Part shown: positions 1-7,961 of the stretch, piece by piece
Position numbering within the stretch: position 1 is the first letter of the stretch
Layout of the letters: every line of letters begins with the position of its first letter
From: Kutzneria sp. 744
GTDB taxonomy: Bacteria > Actinomycetota > Actinomycetes > Mycobacteriales > Pseudonocardiaceae
Assembly: GCF_000568255.1 (NCBI RefSeq)
Contig: NZ_KK037166.1
Location: forward strand, 5,367,504-5,429,837
Direction: 5' to 3'
DNA length: 62,334 nucleotides
The notes under the pieces: generated by a model
The model's input: only the letters and a program-made list of their open reading frames with translations
Told to the model about the DNA's origin: nothing
Databases searched by the model: none
Translations under genes and position numbers: made by a program

Positions 1-462
1 CTTGGCCTCGTTGGAGGCGTTGTAGGTGGTGTACATCTGCACCGGCAGCGCGATCATGGCGATCGGGTTGCCGGCCGCGTGCTCCATCATCTTGACCGGG
101 TCGAAGTTCACCGGCTCCGGCATGTCGGTCTTGGCCTTGGCCGCCGCGTCCACCTGGTCGTGCATGGCGGTGCCGGTCGCGTTGAAGAACTCCGCGGTGT
201 CGGCACTCCAGTCACGGACCTTGGACAGGTGCGCGCGAGCGAGGTCGGCCGCCGCACCCTCCCAGTGCGACTGCGACCCGTTGATCGCGGCGTCCAGCGT
301 GATCGCGGCCTCGCGCAGCTGCCCGGCGAGGTCCTTCCACTCGTCCCCGGCCTTGTACGCCGCGCCCGGGTCGACGTTGGTCGTCACGAGCTTCTTGAGG
401 TCGTCGTGCGACAAGCCCGGGTAGTTGGCGTTCGGATGGGGAACCGCGGGGTGTCCCGTCAT
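1..462 (-). CDS. WXG/PPE-like type VII secretion substrate, C-terminus outside window
   Basis: The gene runs off the left edge; only about 154 N-terminal residues are visible. The ATG at 462 follows a purine-rich stretch and opens with MTGHPAVPHPNANYPGLSHD. A helical segment follows with a W-E-G turn (SHWEGAAADLARAHL) and Ala/Lys-rich helices, as expected of a WXG100/PPE-type helical hairpin. An in-frame ATG eight bases upstream gives only a three-codon ORF, so 462 is preferred. The stop of the upstream DUF3558 lipoprotein lies 28 bp away, so the genes are probably co-transcribed. From the family I infer export through an ESX (type VII) system; no ESX ATPase or membrane gene is in the window. 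The exact subfamily cannot be settled without the C-terminus. Confidence 0.7.
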   Translation of the reverse strand, partial: MTGHPAVPHPNANYPGLSHDDLKKLVTTNVDPGAAYKAGDEWKDLAGQLREAAITLDAAINGSQSHWEGAAADLARAHLSKVRDWSADTAEFFNATGTAMHDQVDAAAKAKTDMPEPVNFDPVKMMEHAAGNPIAMIALPVQMYTTYNASNEAK

Positions 463-490
463 CGCTCCATACCCCCTGTTTCGAAAAGAC

Positions 491-1024
491 TCATGACTTC
501 GGCAGCTTCGGCTCGGCGCCGTTGGCCAGCGCCCTGGCGTGGTCGCAGGCGGCGGGCGCGGTCTTCGAGTCCAGCGCCACCACGCTGATGATGAAAGTGG
601 TGTTCGGGTCCAGCGCCAGGTCCACGCCGCACGTGCCGGCGTCCGGCGCGGCGACCAGCATGGCCTTGTGGCTGCCGATCGTGAACGGCGTGAGGGTCGG
701 GTGGAGACCGTTGGGATCCGGCCGCTTGTCCAGCGGGTAGGACCCGACCTGGGTGCCGACACCGTCCTTGTTAGCGGCGAACCAGGTGCACTGGCCGGTG
801 TCCGGGTCAACCTTGGGCGGATCGGCGAGCCCCATCGACGCCAGCACGTCCTGCGGCAGCACCGCGCACTTGTCGAACGCCGGCGCGGCAGCGCTGGTGG
901 TCTTCGCCGACCCGGCGCTGGTGTCGGTCGCGGGCGAAGCGGTGCCGCCCGCGGCTCCGCCACAGCCGGCAGCCGCCAACGCGACACCGGCCGTGACCAC
1001 GGTCAGTAGCAAGGAACGACGCAC
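491..1024 (-). CDS. DUF3558 family lipoprotein
   Basis: This 177-residue protein has a lipoprotein signal: basic MRRSLLL, an Ala/Val core and a lipobox ending in AAGCGG, so it should be anchored in the outer leaflet by the lipid-modified Cys. After a Ser/Ala/Thr-rich linker comes a DUF3558 domain with the usual Cys set (DKCAVLP, GQCTWF, GTCGVDL, AACDHA). The GTG start at 1024 overlaps by one base the TAG of the upstream 155-residue gene, implying translational coupling. DUF3558 proteins are common in mycobacteria and Pseudonocardiaceae and their function is mostly unknown. Setting between two type VII-like helical proteins suggests a cell-envelope role in that secretion context; this is inference. 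Confidence 0.85.
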   Translation of the reverse strand: MRRSLLLTVVTAGVALAAAGCGGAAGGTASPATDTSAGSAKTTSAAAPAFDKCAVLPQDVLASMGLADPPKVDPDTGQCTWFAANKDGVGTQVGSYPLDKRPDPNGLHPTLTPFTIGSHKAMLVAAPDAGTCGVDLALDPNTTFIISVVALDSKTAPAACDHARALANGAEPKLPKS

Positions 1025-1491
1025 TAGTAATTACCCGCCCGCTTCACGCCGCCGTGCGCATCCTGATCGGTGCTCTGGTATCCGGTGACACTGGAATTGA
1101 TCGCTTCGATGAGCGCGTCCAGGCTGCTGGCGAACCGGTACATCTGCTGCGAGCCCGAATCCTGGCCACCGCTGGAGATTTGCAGGTTGCGCTGGGCAAT
1201 CTGCTGCGCGTACCCGGCGCCGATGGGCATCGTGCTCGGATCGAGGAGCCGCATACGCGCCTTCGCGGCGATGCTCTTGATCTCGGTGAGCTTGTCGTTG
1301 ATGACCTTGGCGGTGTTCTCGTCGACCGCGAACTGGCCGGCCTGGGCCGCGCCCGACAGGCCCTCGACCATCGAGAAGAGACCGCCGAACAGCCCGCCCC
1401 CACCGCCGGACTGCTGGTTGACCCGCTGCGCGTACTCGTACGTGGCTTGCGCCGCCGGGTCCATCGACGACTGGTCCCCTGGTGTCGACAT
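1024..1491 (-). CDS. ESX-associated small helical protein
   Basis: This is a 155-residue protein. An in-frame ATG four codons upstream would place the GGGGAGAGG ribosome-binding site inside the gene, so the ATG at 1491 (MSTPGDQSS) is chosen. A Gly-rich stretch (residues about 30–40) precedes two predicted helices; the C-terminal half contains FAVDENTAKVINDKLTEIKS and SSVTGYQSTDQDAHGG, resembling the GYxxTD-type tail of actinobacterial ESX secretion-associated helical proteins. There is no signal peptide or membrane segment. It is first in a tight operon with the DUF3558 lipoprotein (one-base stop/start overlap) and the WXG/PPE-like gene. I infer a secreted partner or chaperone-like component, without proof. 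Confidence 0.6.
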   Translation of the reverse strand: MSTPGDQSSMDPAAQATYEYAQRVNQQSGGGGGLFGGLFSMVEGLSGAAQAGQFAVDENTAKVINDKLTEIKSIAAKARMRLLDPSTMPIGAGYAQQIAQRNLQISSGGQDSGSQQMYRFASSLDALIEAINSSVTGYQSTDQDAHGGVKRAGNY

Positions 1492-1588
1492 GCCTCTCCC
1501 CACCCTGAGTGCTGACGGTTCCTGATGCTAGCGAATCGTCCACTCGGACGCGGAATAGTTCACCAAGGTTCCCGGTCGGAAGAGATAT

Positions 1589-2755
1589 TCACCGCAGTCG
1601 CGTGACCACGGCCCGCGCGACCGGCGTGAGCAGCCGTTTCACCGTCTCACGGTCACCGGCGGCCGTGCCGCCGGTGGAAAGCGTGATCACCGATCGTCCC
1701 GTTCGGAAGGACAGATTCCAGGTCGACGGCCCTGAATCGGTCAGGCAGCTGGCGCCGTCACCAAGAGTCACGCCAAGAGTCACGGCCTGGCCGCCGCAGT
1801 CGGCCCGGTCGTGCTGGACGGTCCACTGCGGCTTGTCCCAGACCGTCATGTCCATCCGGATATCCCGGTACTGCGGACCGAGCGCCCCGTCGGGCACGAC
1901 GTTGGACCGCACGCAGCTGGCGGAGGTGCGCAGCGCGGTCTCGCCGTCGTCCTGCGGCACGGCAGCGAAGCCGGCGTCGGCGTACTCCAGGACCAGCGAG
2001 GACGGTCCGCCGGGGTAGGCCTGCTGGAAGGCGTCGGAGGACAGCAGCAGGCACGGACTCTTCACGCCGGTGAACGGCGCGGTGTGCCGGTACACCGCCG
2101 GCCCGGCGGCCCCGGCGACCACGGCGTCGACCACGGTCCGGGTCACGTCCAGCACGAACTGGTGCTGGTCCCGGTCGCCGTACACCGGTCGGCGCAGATC
2201 GAAGCTGATCGTCACCGCGAGCTTGGGCCGGCCGATCACTGTCGTCCAGCCGGCGCCGTCGCGATAGGACGACACCTCCAGCCCCCGGTCGTGCCGCATC
2301 ACGGCGTTGTTCTGCAGCGGCCACGAGCGGGTCTGGTCCACTTTGTCCGAAGTGGTGAACGGGGTCTGCTGCACGGTGACGCTGAGCTCGTCCCCGCCGA
2401 CCAGCGTGTACCGGCAGTTGCTGATGGAGTCCAGGCCGCCCTGCGGCACGGCGGCATCGGCCGGCACGTCGCCGTCGAGGTGACTGTCGATAAAGGACGA
2501 ACCGGGATCGATGCGCACGCCCTGGTCCCCGAGCGTGCGGGTGGACAGCAGCGCGCATGCGTCGTAGGCGGCGGTGTCGCCGTAGCTGAGCGGCTCCCCG
2601 CCGCCCGGCTCCTGCACGACGACGGGCTGCCCGAGCGGCGGCAGATCACCGGGGTGCGGCTGCGGGGCGGCGTCGCTGCCGCCGGCGACGACTGCCACGA
2701 GAACCACCACGACGCCGGTCGCGGCGGCGGCGACCAGCCACCCGTAGCGCTGCAT
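1589..2755 (-). CDS. Membrane-anchored protein with two DUF3558-like halves
   Basis: This protein of about 388 residues starts at the ATG at 2755, six bases after a GGAG; TTG and GTG codons just upstream are in frame but badly spaced. One N-terminal membrane segment (WLVAAAATGVVVVLVAVVAG) with no lipobox is followed by a large extracytoplasmic region. Two DUF3558-like modules can be traced: the first with YDACALLSTRTL and SNCRYTLVGG, the second with SPCLLLSSDAFQQ, SASCVRSN, RADCGG and ASCLTDSG. The second has the full four-Cys set and the first seems to have lost two. It lies between two lipoprotein DUF3558 genes on the same strand, so a shared envelope function is likely but unknown. Confidence 0.65.
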   Translation of the reverse strand: MQRYGWLVAAAATGVVVVLVAVVAGGSDAAPQPHPGDLPPLGQPVVVQEPGGGEPLSYGDTAAYDACALLSTRTLGDQGVRIDPGSSFIDSHLDGDVPADAAVPQGGLDSISNCRYTLVGGDELSVTVQQTPFTTSDKVDQTRSWPLQNNAVMRHDRGLEVSSYRDGAGWTTVIGRPKLAVTISFDLRRPVYGDRDQHQFVLDVTRTVVDAVVAGAAGPAVYRHTAPFTGVKSPCLLLSSDAFQQAYPGGPSSLVLEYADAGFAAVPQDDGETALRTSASCVRSNVVPDGALGPQYRDIRMDMTVWDKPQWTVQHDRADCGGQAVTLGVTLGDGASCLTDSGPSTWNLSFRTGRSVITLSTGGTAAGDRETVKRLLTPVARAVVTRLR

Positions 2756-2815
2756 CACCAACTCCAGGGTCCACCGAGAGCGACAGGGTCGGCGCAGACA
2801 GTAGCCCCTGGACGG

Positions 2816-3337
2816 TCAGGTCGCGGCGGGCAGACGACCGTCGGCCACGAAGGCCACCTTGAGCGCGTCGTAGCAGGCGACCTCGGGGTCTTTGCCCTGG
2901 TCAACGTCGATCTGCACGCTGGAGTGCGCGGTCGCCGCGAGGTAGACCGAGCAGCCCGGGTCGGCGGTCTTGAGCACCTTCTTGCCGGGCCGCCCGCCCA
3001 CCGTGGTGGCCGTGGTGCCGGCGGGAACGGCCAGGTCATCCAGGCCGACCTGGGTGAAGAGGCTGACGGTGGCGTAGTAGCCGTCGCCGAGCAGCCAGCC
3101 GCACGAGCTGGTGGCCGTCACGTTCACCCCATTGTGTGGCGGCGTGGCGATGCCGAGCGCGCCCCGGCCCTTGTCGTCGAGCAGCGTGCACGGGTCGACG
3201 CCGTCCAGCGAAGCCGGCCGTTGCGATGAGATCCCGGACACGCCGGGAGTGCCGGTCCCGCCGGACGTGTTGCCACCCGAGGAGCAGGCCGTGAGCAGGA
3301 GCAGGCCCGCGACCAGCGGGAGCACGCGTGCGGACAT
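2816..3337 (-). CDS. DUF3558 family lipoprotein
   Basis: This 173-residue protein has a clean lipoprotein signal: MSARVLPLVAGLLLLTACSS with lipobox LTAC. A Gly/Ser/Thr linker leads to a DUF3558 domain with four conserved cysteines (VDPCTLLDD, SSCGWLL, DPGCSVYL, VACYDALK), which probably form two disulfides outside the membrane. It heads the minus-strand DUF3558 group, transcribed away from the SGNH hydrolase. The 135 bp to that gene form a divergent promoter region with a small palindrome. Function of the family is unknown; the assignment rests on length, lipobox and Cys pattern. Confidence 0.85.
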   Translation of the reverse strand: MSARVLPLVAGLLLLTACSSGGNTSGGTGTPGVSGISSQRPASLDGVDPCTLLDDKGRGALGIATPPHNGVNVTATSSCGWLLGDGYYATVSLFTQVGLDDLAVPAGTTATTVGGRPGKKVLKTADPGCSVYLAATAHSSVQIDVDQGKDPEVACYDALKVAFVADGRLPAAT

Positions 3338-3423
3338 GGCGCAGACCCTAGTGGTAGCCGATCACCCGCGGCGCCGTAACCGACGGTGGCGTAGGTCGAG
3401 CCCGGCCGTGCATCCTGACTGAT

Positions 3424-3442
3424 TGGTTGGCCAGTTCAACCA
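3424..3442. promoter_or_regulatory. Candidate operator, TGGTTG–N7–CAACCA
   Basis: A perfect 6-bp inverted repeat with a 7-bp spacer lies 31 bp before the SGNH hydrolase start, in the divergent region shared with the DUF3558 gene. Spacing and symmetry fit a dimeric repressor site; no cognate regulator is identified. Confidence 0.35.
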
Positions 3443-3472
3443 GTTTGCCGGGGGATCGAGGGAGGGACCGCA

Positions 3473-4234
3473 GTGCCGCACCGCTTCACCACGTTCGTCG
3501 CCGTCGGGGACAGCTTCACCGAGGGCCTGGAGGATCTCGGGCCGGACGGCCAGGTCTACCGGGGCTGGGCCGACCGGCTGGCCGAGCTGCTGGCCGCGGA
3601 CGCGCCGGAGTTCCGGTACGCCAACCTGGCCGTGCGCAGCCGCAAGATGCTGGAGATCCTGACCGACCAGGTGCCGATCGCCGCCGCGATGAAGGCCGAC
3701 CTGGTGACGCTGTGCGCCGGCACCAACGACATCATCCGCCCGGGCAGCGACCCGGACCGGATCGCCGCCCTGTTCGACGACGCCGCCACGCAGCTGGCCG
3801 CGGCCGGCAGCCACGTGGTGATCTTCACGGGCATGGACACCAAGGGCACCCCGGTGCTGGGCCGGCTGCGCGGCAAGATCGCCACCTACAACGGGCACCT
3901 GCGGGCGATCGCCGACAAGCACGGCGCGACCGTGGTCGACCTGTGGCCGCTGGACATGCTGCGGGACTCCCGCGCCTGGGCGGCCGACCGGCTGCACCCC
4001 TCGCCGGAGGGCCACCGGCGGTTGGCGCTGCTGGTGGCCGACCGCCTTGGCGTCAAGGCCGATTCGTGGAACGACCCGTGGCCGCCGGCCGTGCCGCTCG
4101 GCGGACTGGCCCGGCGGCAGCAGGATCTGCGCTGGGCCAAGGACTTCTTCATGCCGTGGATCGGACGGCGGCTGCGCCGCGTGCACTCGGGCGACGGTCT
4201 GACGGCGAAGCGGCCGGAGCTCGGCGAGCTCTGA
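3473..4234 (+). CDS. SGNH/GDSL-type esterase
   Basis: This 253-residue cytoplasmic SGNH hydrolase starts at a GTG preceded by GAGGGAGGGA. All family blocks are present: block I GDSFTEG near residue 13 with the nucleophilic Ser; a block II Gly in GWADRLAEL; block III GTNDI with the oxyanion Asn; and block V DRLHPS with the catalytic Asp and His near residues 176–179. The length is typical of stand-alone bacterial SGNH esterases. No signal peptide is seen, so the substrate should be intracellular. The C-terminal Arg-rich tail is unusual but not diagnostic. It is monocistronic, bounded downstream by a strong hairpin. Substrate is unknown. Confidence 0.9.
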   Translation: MPHRFTTFVAVGDSFTEGLEDLGPDGQVYRGWADRLAELLAADAPEFRYANLAVRSRKMLEILTDQVPIAAAMKADLVTLCAGTNDIIRPGSDPDRIAALFDDAATQLAAAGSHVVIFTGMDTKGTPVLGRLRGKIATYNGHLRAIADKHGATVVDLWPLDMLRDSRAWAADRLHPSPEGHRRLALLVADRLGVKADSWNDPWPPAVPLGGLARRQQDLRWAKDFFMPWIGRRLRRVHSGDGLTAKRPELGEL

Positions 4235-4340
4235 GCGGAATCCGACCTGCCGGGCACAACCCGGCAACGGGGGTCGTCCCCCGGAAGAGAAGACGGACGA
4301 CGTGGCTCGCGCTTTCCGCGAGCACACGCCGCCCGAGGCT

Positions 4341-4383
4341 GTGTGGTTCCTACCTGACCCCCAGGTGCAAGTAGGAACCACAC
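4341..4383. terminator. Bidirectional hairpin between converging genes
   Basis: A perfect 13-bp inverted repeat (GTGTGGTTCCTAC / GTAGGAACCACAC) encloses a short loop that can pair further. It sits in the 306-bp space between the converging SGNH and AfsR-like genes and contains no T-tract, as is common in high-GC actinobacteria. Nothing else coding was seen in this interval. Confidence 0.7.
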
Positions 4384-4540
4384 AACGCGGTCCAGCCGGC
4401 GCTCTCCCCGAGCGCCGCCTGAACCGACGGGGTGACAGACCCCCCTCTGGGTCTCCCCCAGCATCACCCGCACGCAGTCCGCCCGTGGACAGCGTCAGCG
4501 GTGTCCGCCTTCAACGTTTTCACATCGCCTGACGGGGGCA

Positions 4541-7500
4541 CTAAACGTCGGCTAAACCAGCCAACAGGGTGTCGACGGCGTCCGCGTACGGCGAGCGCAT
4601 CCGCCGGTAGACGGCCAGCGCGAGGTTGAGTTCGAGCCGCGCGGCCTGCCCGCGGCCCTGCTCAAGGTGCAGTTCGCCGAGCTGGTGGTGCAGCATCGCC
4701 TCGACGTAGGCCATGCCGTAGGTCTGGGCCAGTCGCAGGCCGTCGCGGGCGTAGCCCTCGGCCTCGGTGTAGCGGCCCAGCTGGCGGCTCACCCAGCACA
4801 GGTTGGCCAGCGAGCGGGCGCCGTCCTCGTGGTTGTCGCCGTCCCGGTGCAGCTGGAACGCGCGCCGGTAGTACTCGAAGGCCTTCTCGTTCTCGCCGCG
4901 GTCCTGGACCAGCACGCCGAGGTTGTTCAGCGCGATGGCCTCGCCCTGGCCGTCGCCGATCTGCCGGTACAGCCCGAGCGACGTGTTCAGATGGGCCTCG
5001 GCCTCGTCGAACCGGCGCAGCTCGGACAGGATGCCGCCGAGGTTGTCGCCGGTCAGCGCGATCAGGGCCGGGTCGTCCAGGTGGACGGCGATGGTGTGGG
5101 CCTCGACGTAGCGCTGCAGCGCCAGTTCGTACTCGCCGACCAGTTCGGCGGCGTTGCCCAGGCCGCGCAGCATGCGCGATTCGCCGTCACGGTCACCCAC
5201 CGCACGAGCGGCGCGCAGGCCCAACTCGAACACCGCGGCCCAGTCGGATGTCAGACCCCGCAGGTACACATAGGTGCGCAGGCACAGCGCGAGCTGCCAG
5301 GTCAGCCGGTGCAGCCCGGCCGCCGCGCCCAGCTGCACGGCGGCGACCAGGTTCGGCCACTCCGTGTCGAACCAGCGCAACGCCTGCTCGGCCGAGGCGA
5401 GCATCGGGATCTCGACGCCCTCGCCGGACACCGCGGCCACGTGGTTGTCGCGAGGCGGCCGGATCAGCCGGTGCGCCCGGTCCGCGACGAGGAGGTAGTA
5501 GTTCACCAGCTTTTCCACGGCCCGGGTCCGCTGCTGGCCGGTCAGCTCGGTGGCGGCGATCTCGCGGGCGTGCAGGCGGATCAGGTCGTGCAGCGTGTAG
5601 CGGTCAGCCCTGGTCTCGGCCAGCAGGTGGGCGCTGGCCAGCTCGCGCAGCCGGCGGCGGGCGGTCACCAGGTCGACCTCGGTCAGGGCCGCGACCACGT
5701 GCGGCGACACCGAGGCGCCCTCGTGCACGCCGATCGCGCGGAAGGTCTCGGCCAGGTCCGGGTGCAGCGTCCGGTACGACACGTCGAACGCCCCGCGCAC
5801 GCTGGTGTCGGCGTCCTCCAGGTCGAGGGCGCGCAACCGGTGCTGCTCGTCGGCCAGCTCGCCGACGAGGTCGTCAACCGTCCATTGTGGACTGGCGGCC
5901 AGTCGGGCGGCGGCGATGCGCAGGGCCAGCGGAAGGTGCCCGCAGAGGGCGGCCAGCCGTCGCAGCGAGTCGATCTCGGCGCTGCGGCGCTGATGTCCGG
6001 TCGAGAAGTCCAGCAGGTTAGTGTTGACGGATGATCCGGGGAGCCCTTAGTGGCCCAGGGAGCGGCATTGGCGATTCGGCCCTTGAAGGGCGCGCTTCTG
6101 TCACCTAGCGTGTGCCGCACACTCTAATCTCAACCCACTGTGAGAGATTAATCTAAACTCACGCGTGTCGCAACTCTTATTAGATTATAACACTCTGAGT
6201 GTAGCTTAGTTCTGCTCCGCCTCGGTGCTAACAATCTTCCGCGGTTCACTCGTGCCCTGATTCTTCATAGAGTTAGGCGTCTGACTCTGATCTCCGGCCG
6301 TGAGCCATGGTTCCTTACGGCCTAGAGAGAGCGTATAAGGTCGAGCTGGCATTATCAGGGGAAATATTACGTTAACCTAACATAATCCCTTTATTTTGTA
6401 TCTGCTAGTAGAAGACCCGGCCCAGGCGAACGGATGCCTCTGGACAGCGTGGTCAGGGCCAACAGCCGCGCGCCGCCGCGGGCCACCAGCCCGTCCAGAC
6501 GACGACGGCTGGTGACCACCACCAGCGAGCCGGAGCCGGCCGGCAACAACGGCCGCACCTGCTCGGAGTCGCGGGCGTCGTCCAGCAGCACCAGGACGCG
6601 ACGCTCGGCCAGCAGCGACCGGTAGAGGCCCGCGCGCTCGTTGAGGTCGAACGGGATCGCCTCCGCCGGTACGCCGAGGGCCAGCAGGAACTGGGTCAGC
6701 ACCTCGGCCGGCGACGTCGGTTCGTGGCCGGGGTCGAAGCCGCGCAGGGCCGCGAACAGATGGCCGTCCGGGAAAGCGCCGGCGTTGCGATGCGCCCAGG
6801 TCAGGGCCAGGGCGGTCTTGCCGATGCCGGCCGGGCCGACCACGCCGGCGACAGTGATCGCCCCCTCGACGCCGCCGCCGTGCTGAAGGCCGTCCAGCCA
6901 CGCCAGCTCCACGTCCCGGCCGGCGAACGCGCTGGTCGCGGCGGGCAGCTGGGCCGGGATGACCGGGCCGTAGACCTGTCGGCCGGACTGCGTCCGCGTC
7001 GGCAGCCGCAGCGCCGGGTCGTCGCGCAGCACCTGCTCGTGCAACTGGCGCAGCTCGGGGCCGGGATCGATGCCCAGCTCCTCGGTGGCGTAGCGGTGAA
7101 ACCGCCGGTAGGAGACCAGGGCGTCGATGCGCCGGGCCGACCGGTACTGGGCCAGCATCAGCAGGCTGAGCAGCCGCTCACGGAACGGATGATCGTCGAC
7201 CAGCCGGCGCAGCTCGCCGATCACCTCGGCATGCCGGCCCAGCTCCAGGTCGGCGGCGACGCGTTCCTCCACGGCCACCAGCCGCAGCTCGTCGATGTCG
7301 GGCTGGCCCGTCTTCTGCAGCTGCGCGCCGGCCAGCCCGGGCCGCGCCACAGCTCCAGCGCGCGACCGAGCAGCTCGGCCCGCTCGGCCGCCGGGCGACC
7401 GCTGGCGTCGCCGATCAATCGCTTGGCGCGGTGCAGGTCCACGAGTTCGGGCTGCACCTGGAGCACGTAGCCGGGCGGCTGGGTGCGGATGGAGGCGGCG

Positions 7501-7775
7501 CCGCCGGCCTTGGCCAGAATGCGCCGGAGCTTGGACACGTAGCCGTGCACGATGGTGCGCGCCGTCTCAGGCGGCTCGTCGGCCCACAGCGTGTCGACGA
7601 TCCGGTCGAAGGAGACGACCTGGTTGGCGTCGAGCACCAGCAGCGCGAGCAGGCTGCGCACGCCGGATCCGCCGAGCGGCACCGGGCGCCCGTCGACCAG
7701 CAGCTGTACCGGACCGAGCACGCCGAACTCGAGCGTGGCACCTGCTCGCTCGACGGTCGTGGACGGCAGCATCAT
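4541..7775 (-). pseudogene. AfsR/SARP-type STAND regulator, broken copy
   Basis: The original layout is recoverable. From the ATG near 7775 comes an OmpR-type winged-helix and BTAD domain (FGVLGPVQLLVDG, TLWADEPPETA, PPGYVLQVQP). Near 7331–7343 one missing base shifts the frame; BTAD resumes as LAGAQLQKTGQPDIDELRLV. Next comes an NB-ARC P-loop (GVVGPAGIGKTALALTW) with Walker B RVLVLLDDARDSEQV. At about 6425 coding stops in roughly 400 bp of structureless DNA, and resumes near 6027 with LLDFSTGHQRR, CGHLPLALRIAAARL and then TPR repeats to 4541. Against its intact neighbour only a handful of residues are missing at the junction. As written it encodes no functional regulator. It is co-directional with and downstream of the second AfsR-like gene. 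Confidence 0.85.
6030..6425. other. Structureless ~50% GC segment inside the AfsR-like gene
   Basis: Composition drops from about 70% to roughly half G+C, with many stop codons in all frames. Flanking codons belong to one NB-ARC domain and can be aligned to the intact neighbour almost without loss. I see no ORF, terminal inverted repeat or target duplication. Edges are approximate. Confidence 0.7.
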
Positions 7776-7961
7776 TCGGGGCAGCTCCCTGAGGCGAGCG
7801 ATGCGTCCAACTTACGGGAACCTGTTAACCGTTCGTGAGGCGTCTCCCCGGAACAGGCTAACAAAAGACTACCCACAGTAGTCGATGGTCACGGTGCTGG
7901 TCCGTTCGTGTCACCCGTCCGGTATGAAGCTTGTGACGCGTGACCGGGGCTCCGAGTTCCC

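Noticed and set aside
26-424. Plus-strand frame opposite the WXG/PPE-like gene
   Set aside because: It is a shadow of the minus-strand gene, whose frame shows the WEG turn and coherent helices.
6030-6425. Lower-GC segment read as an inserted gene or phage piece
   Set aside because: There is no ORF of useful length, no terminal repeat and no target duplication; composition is close to equal base use rather than that of any mobile gene.
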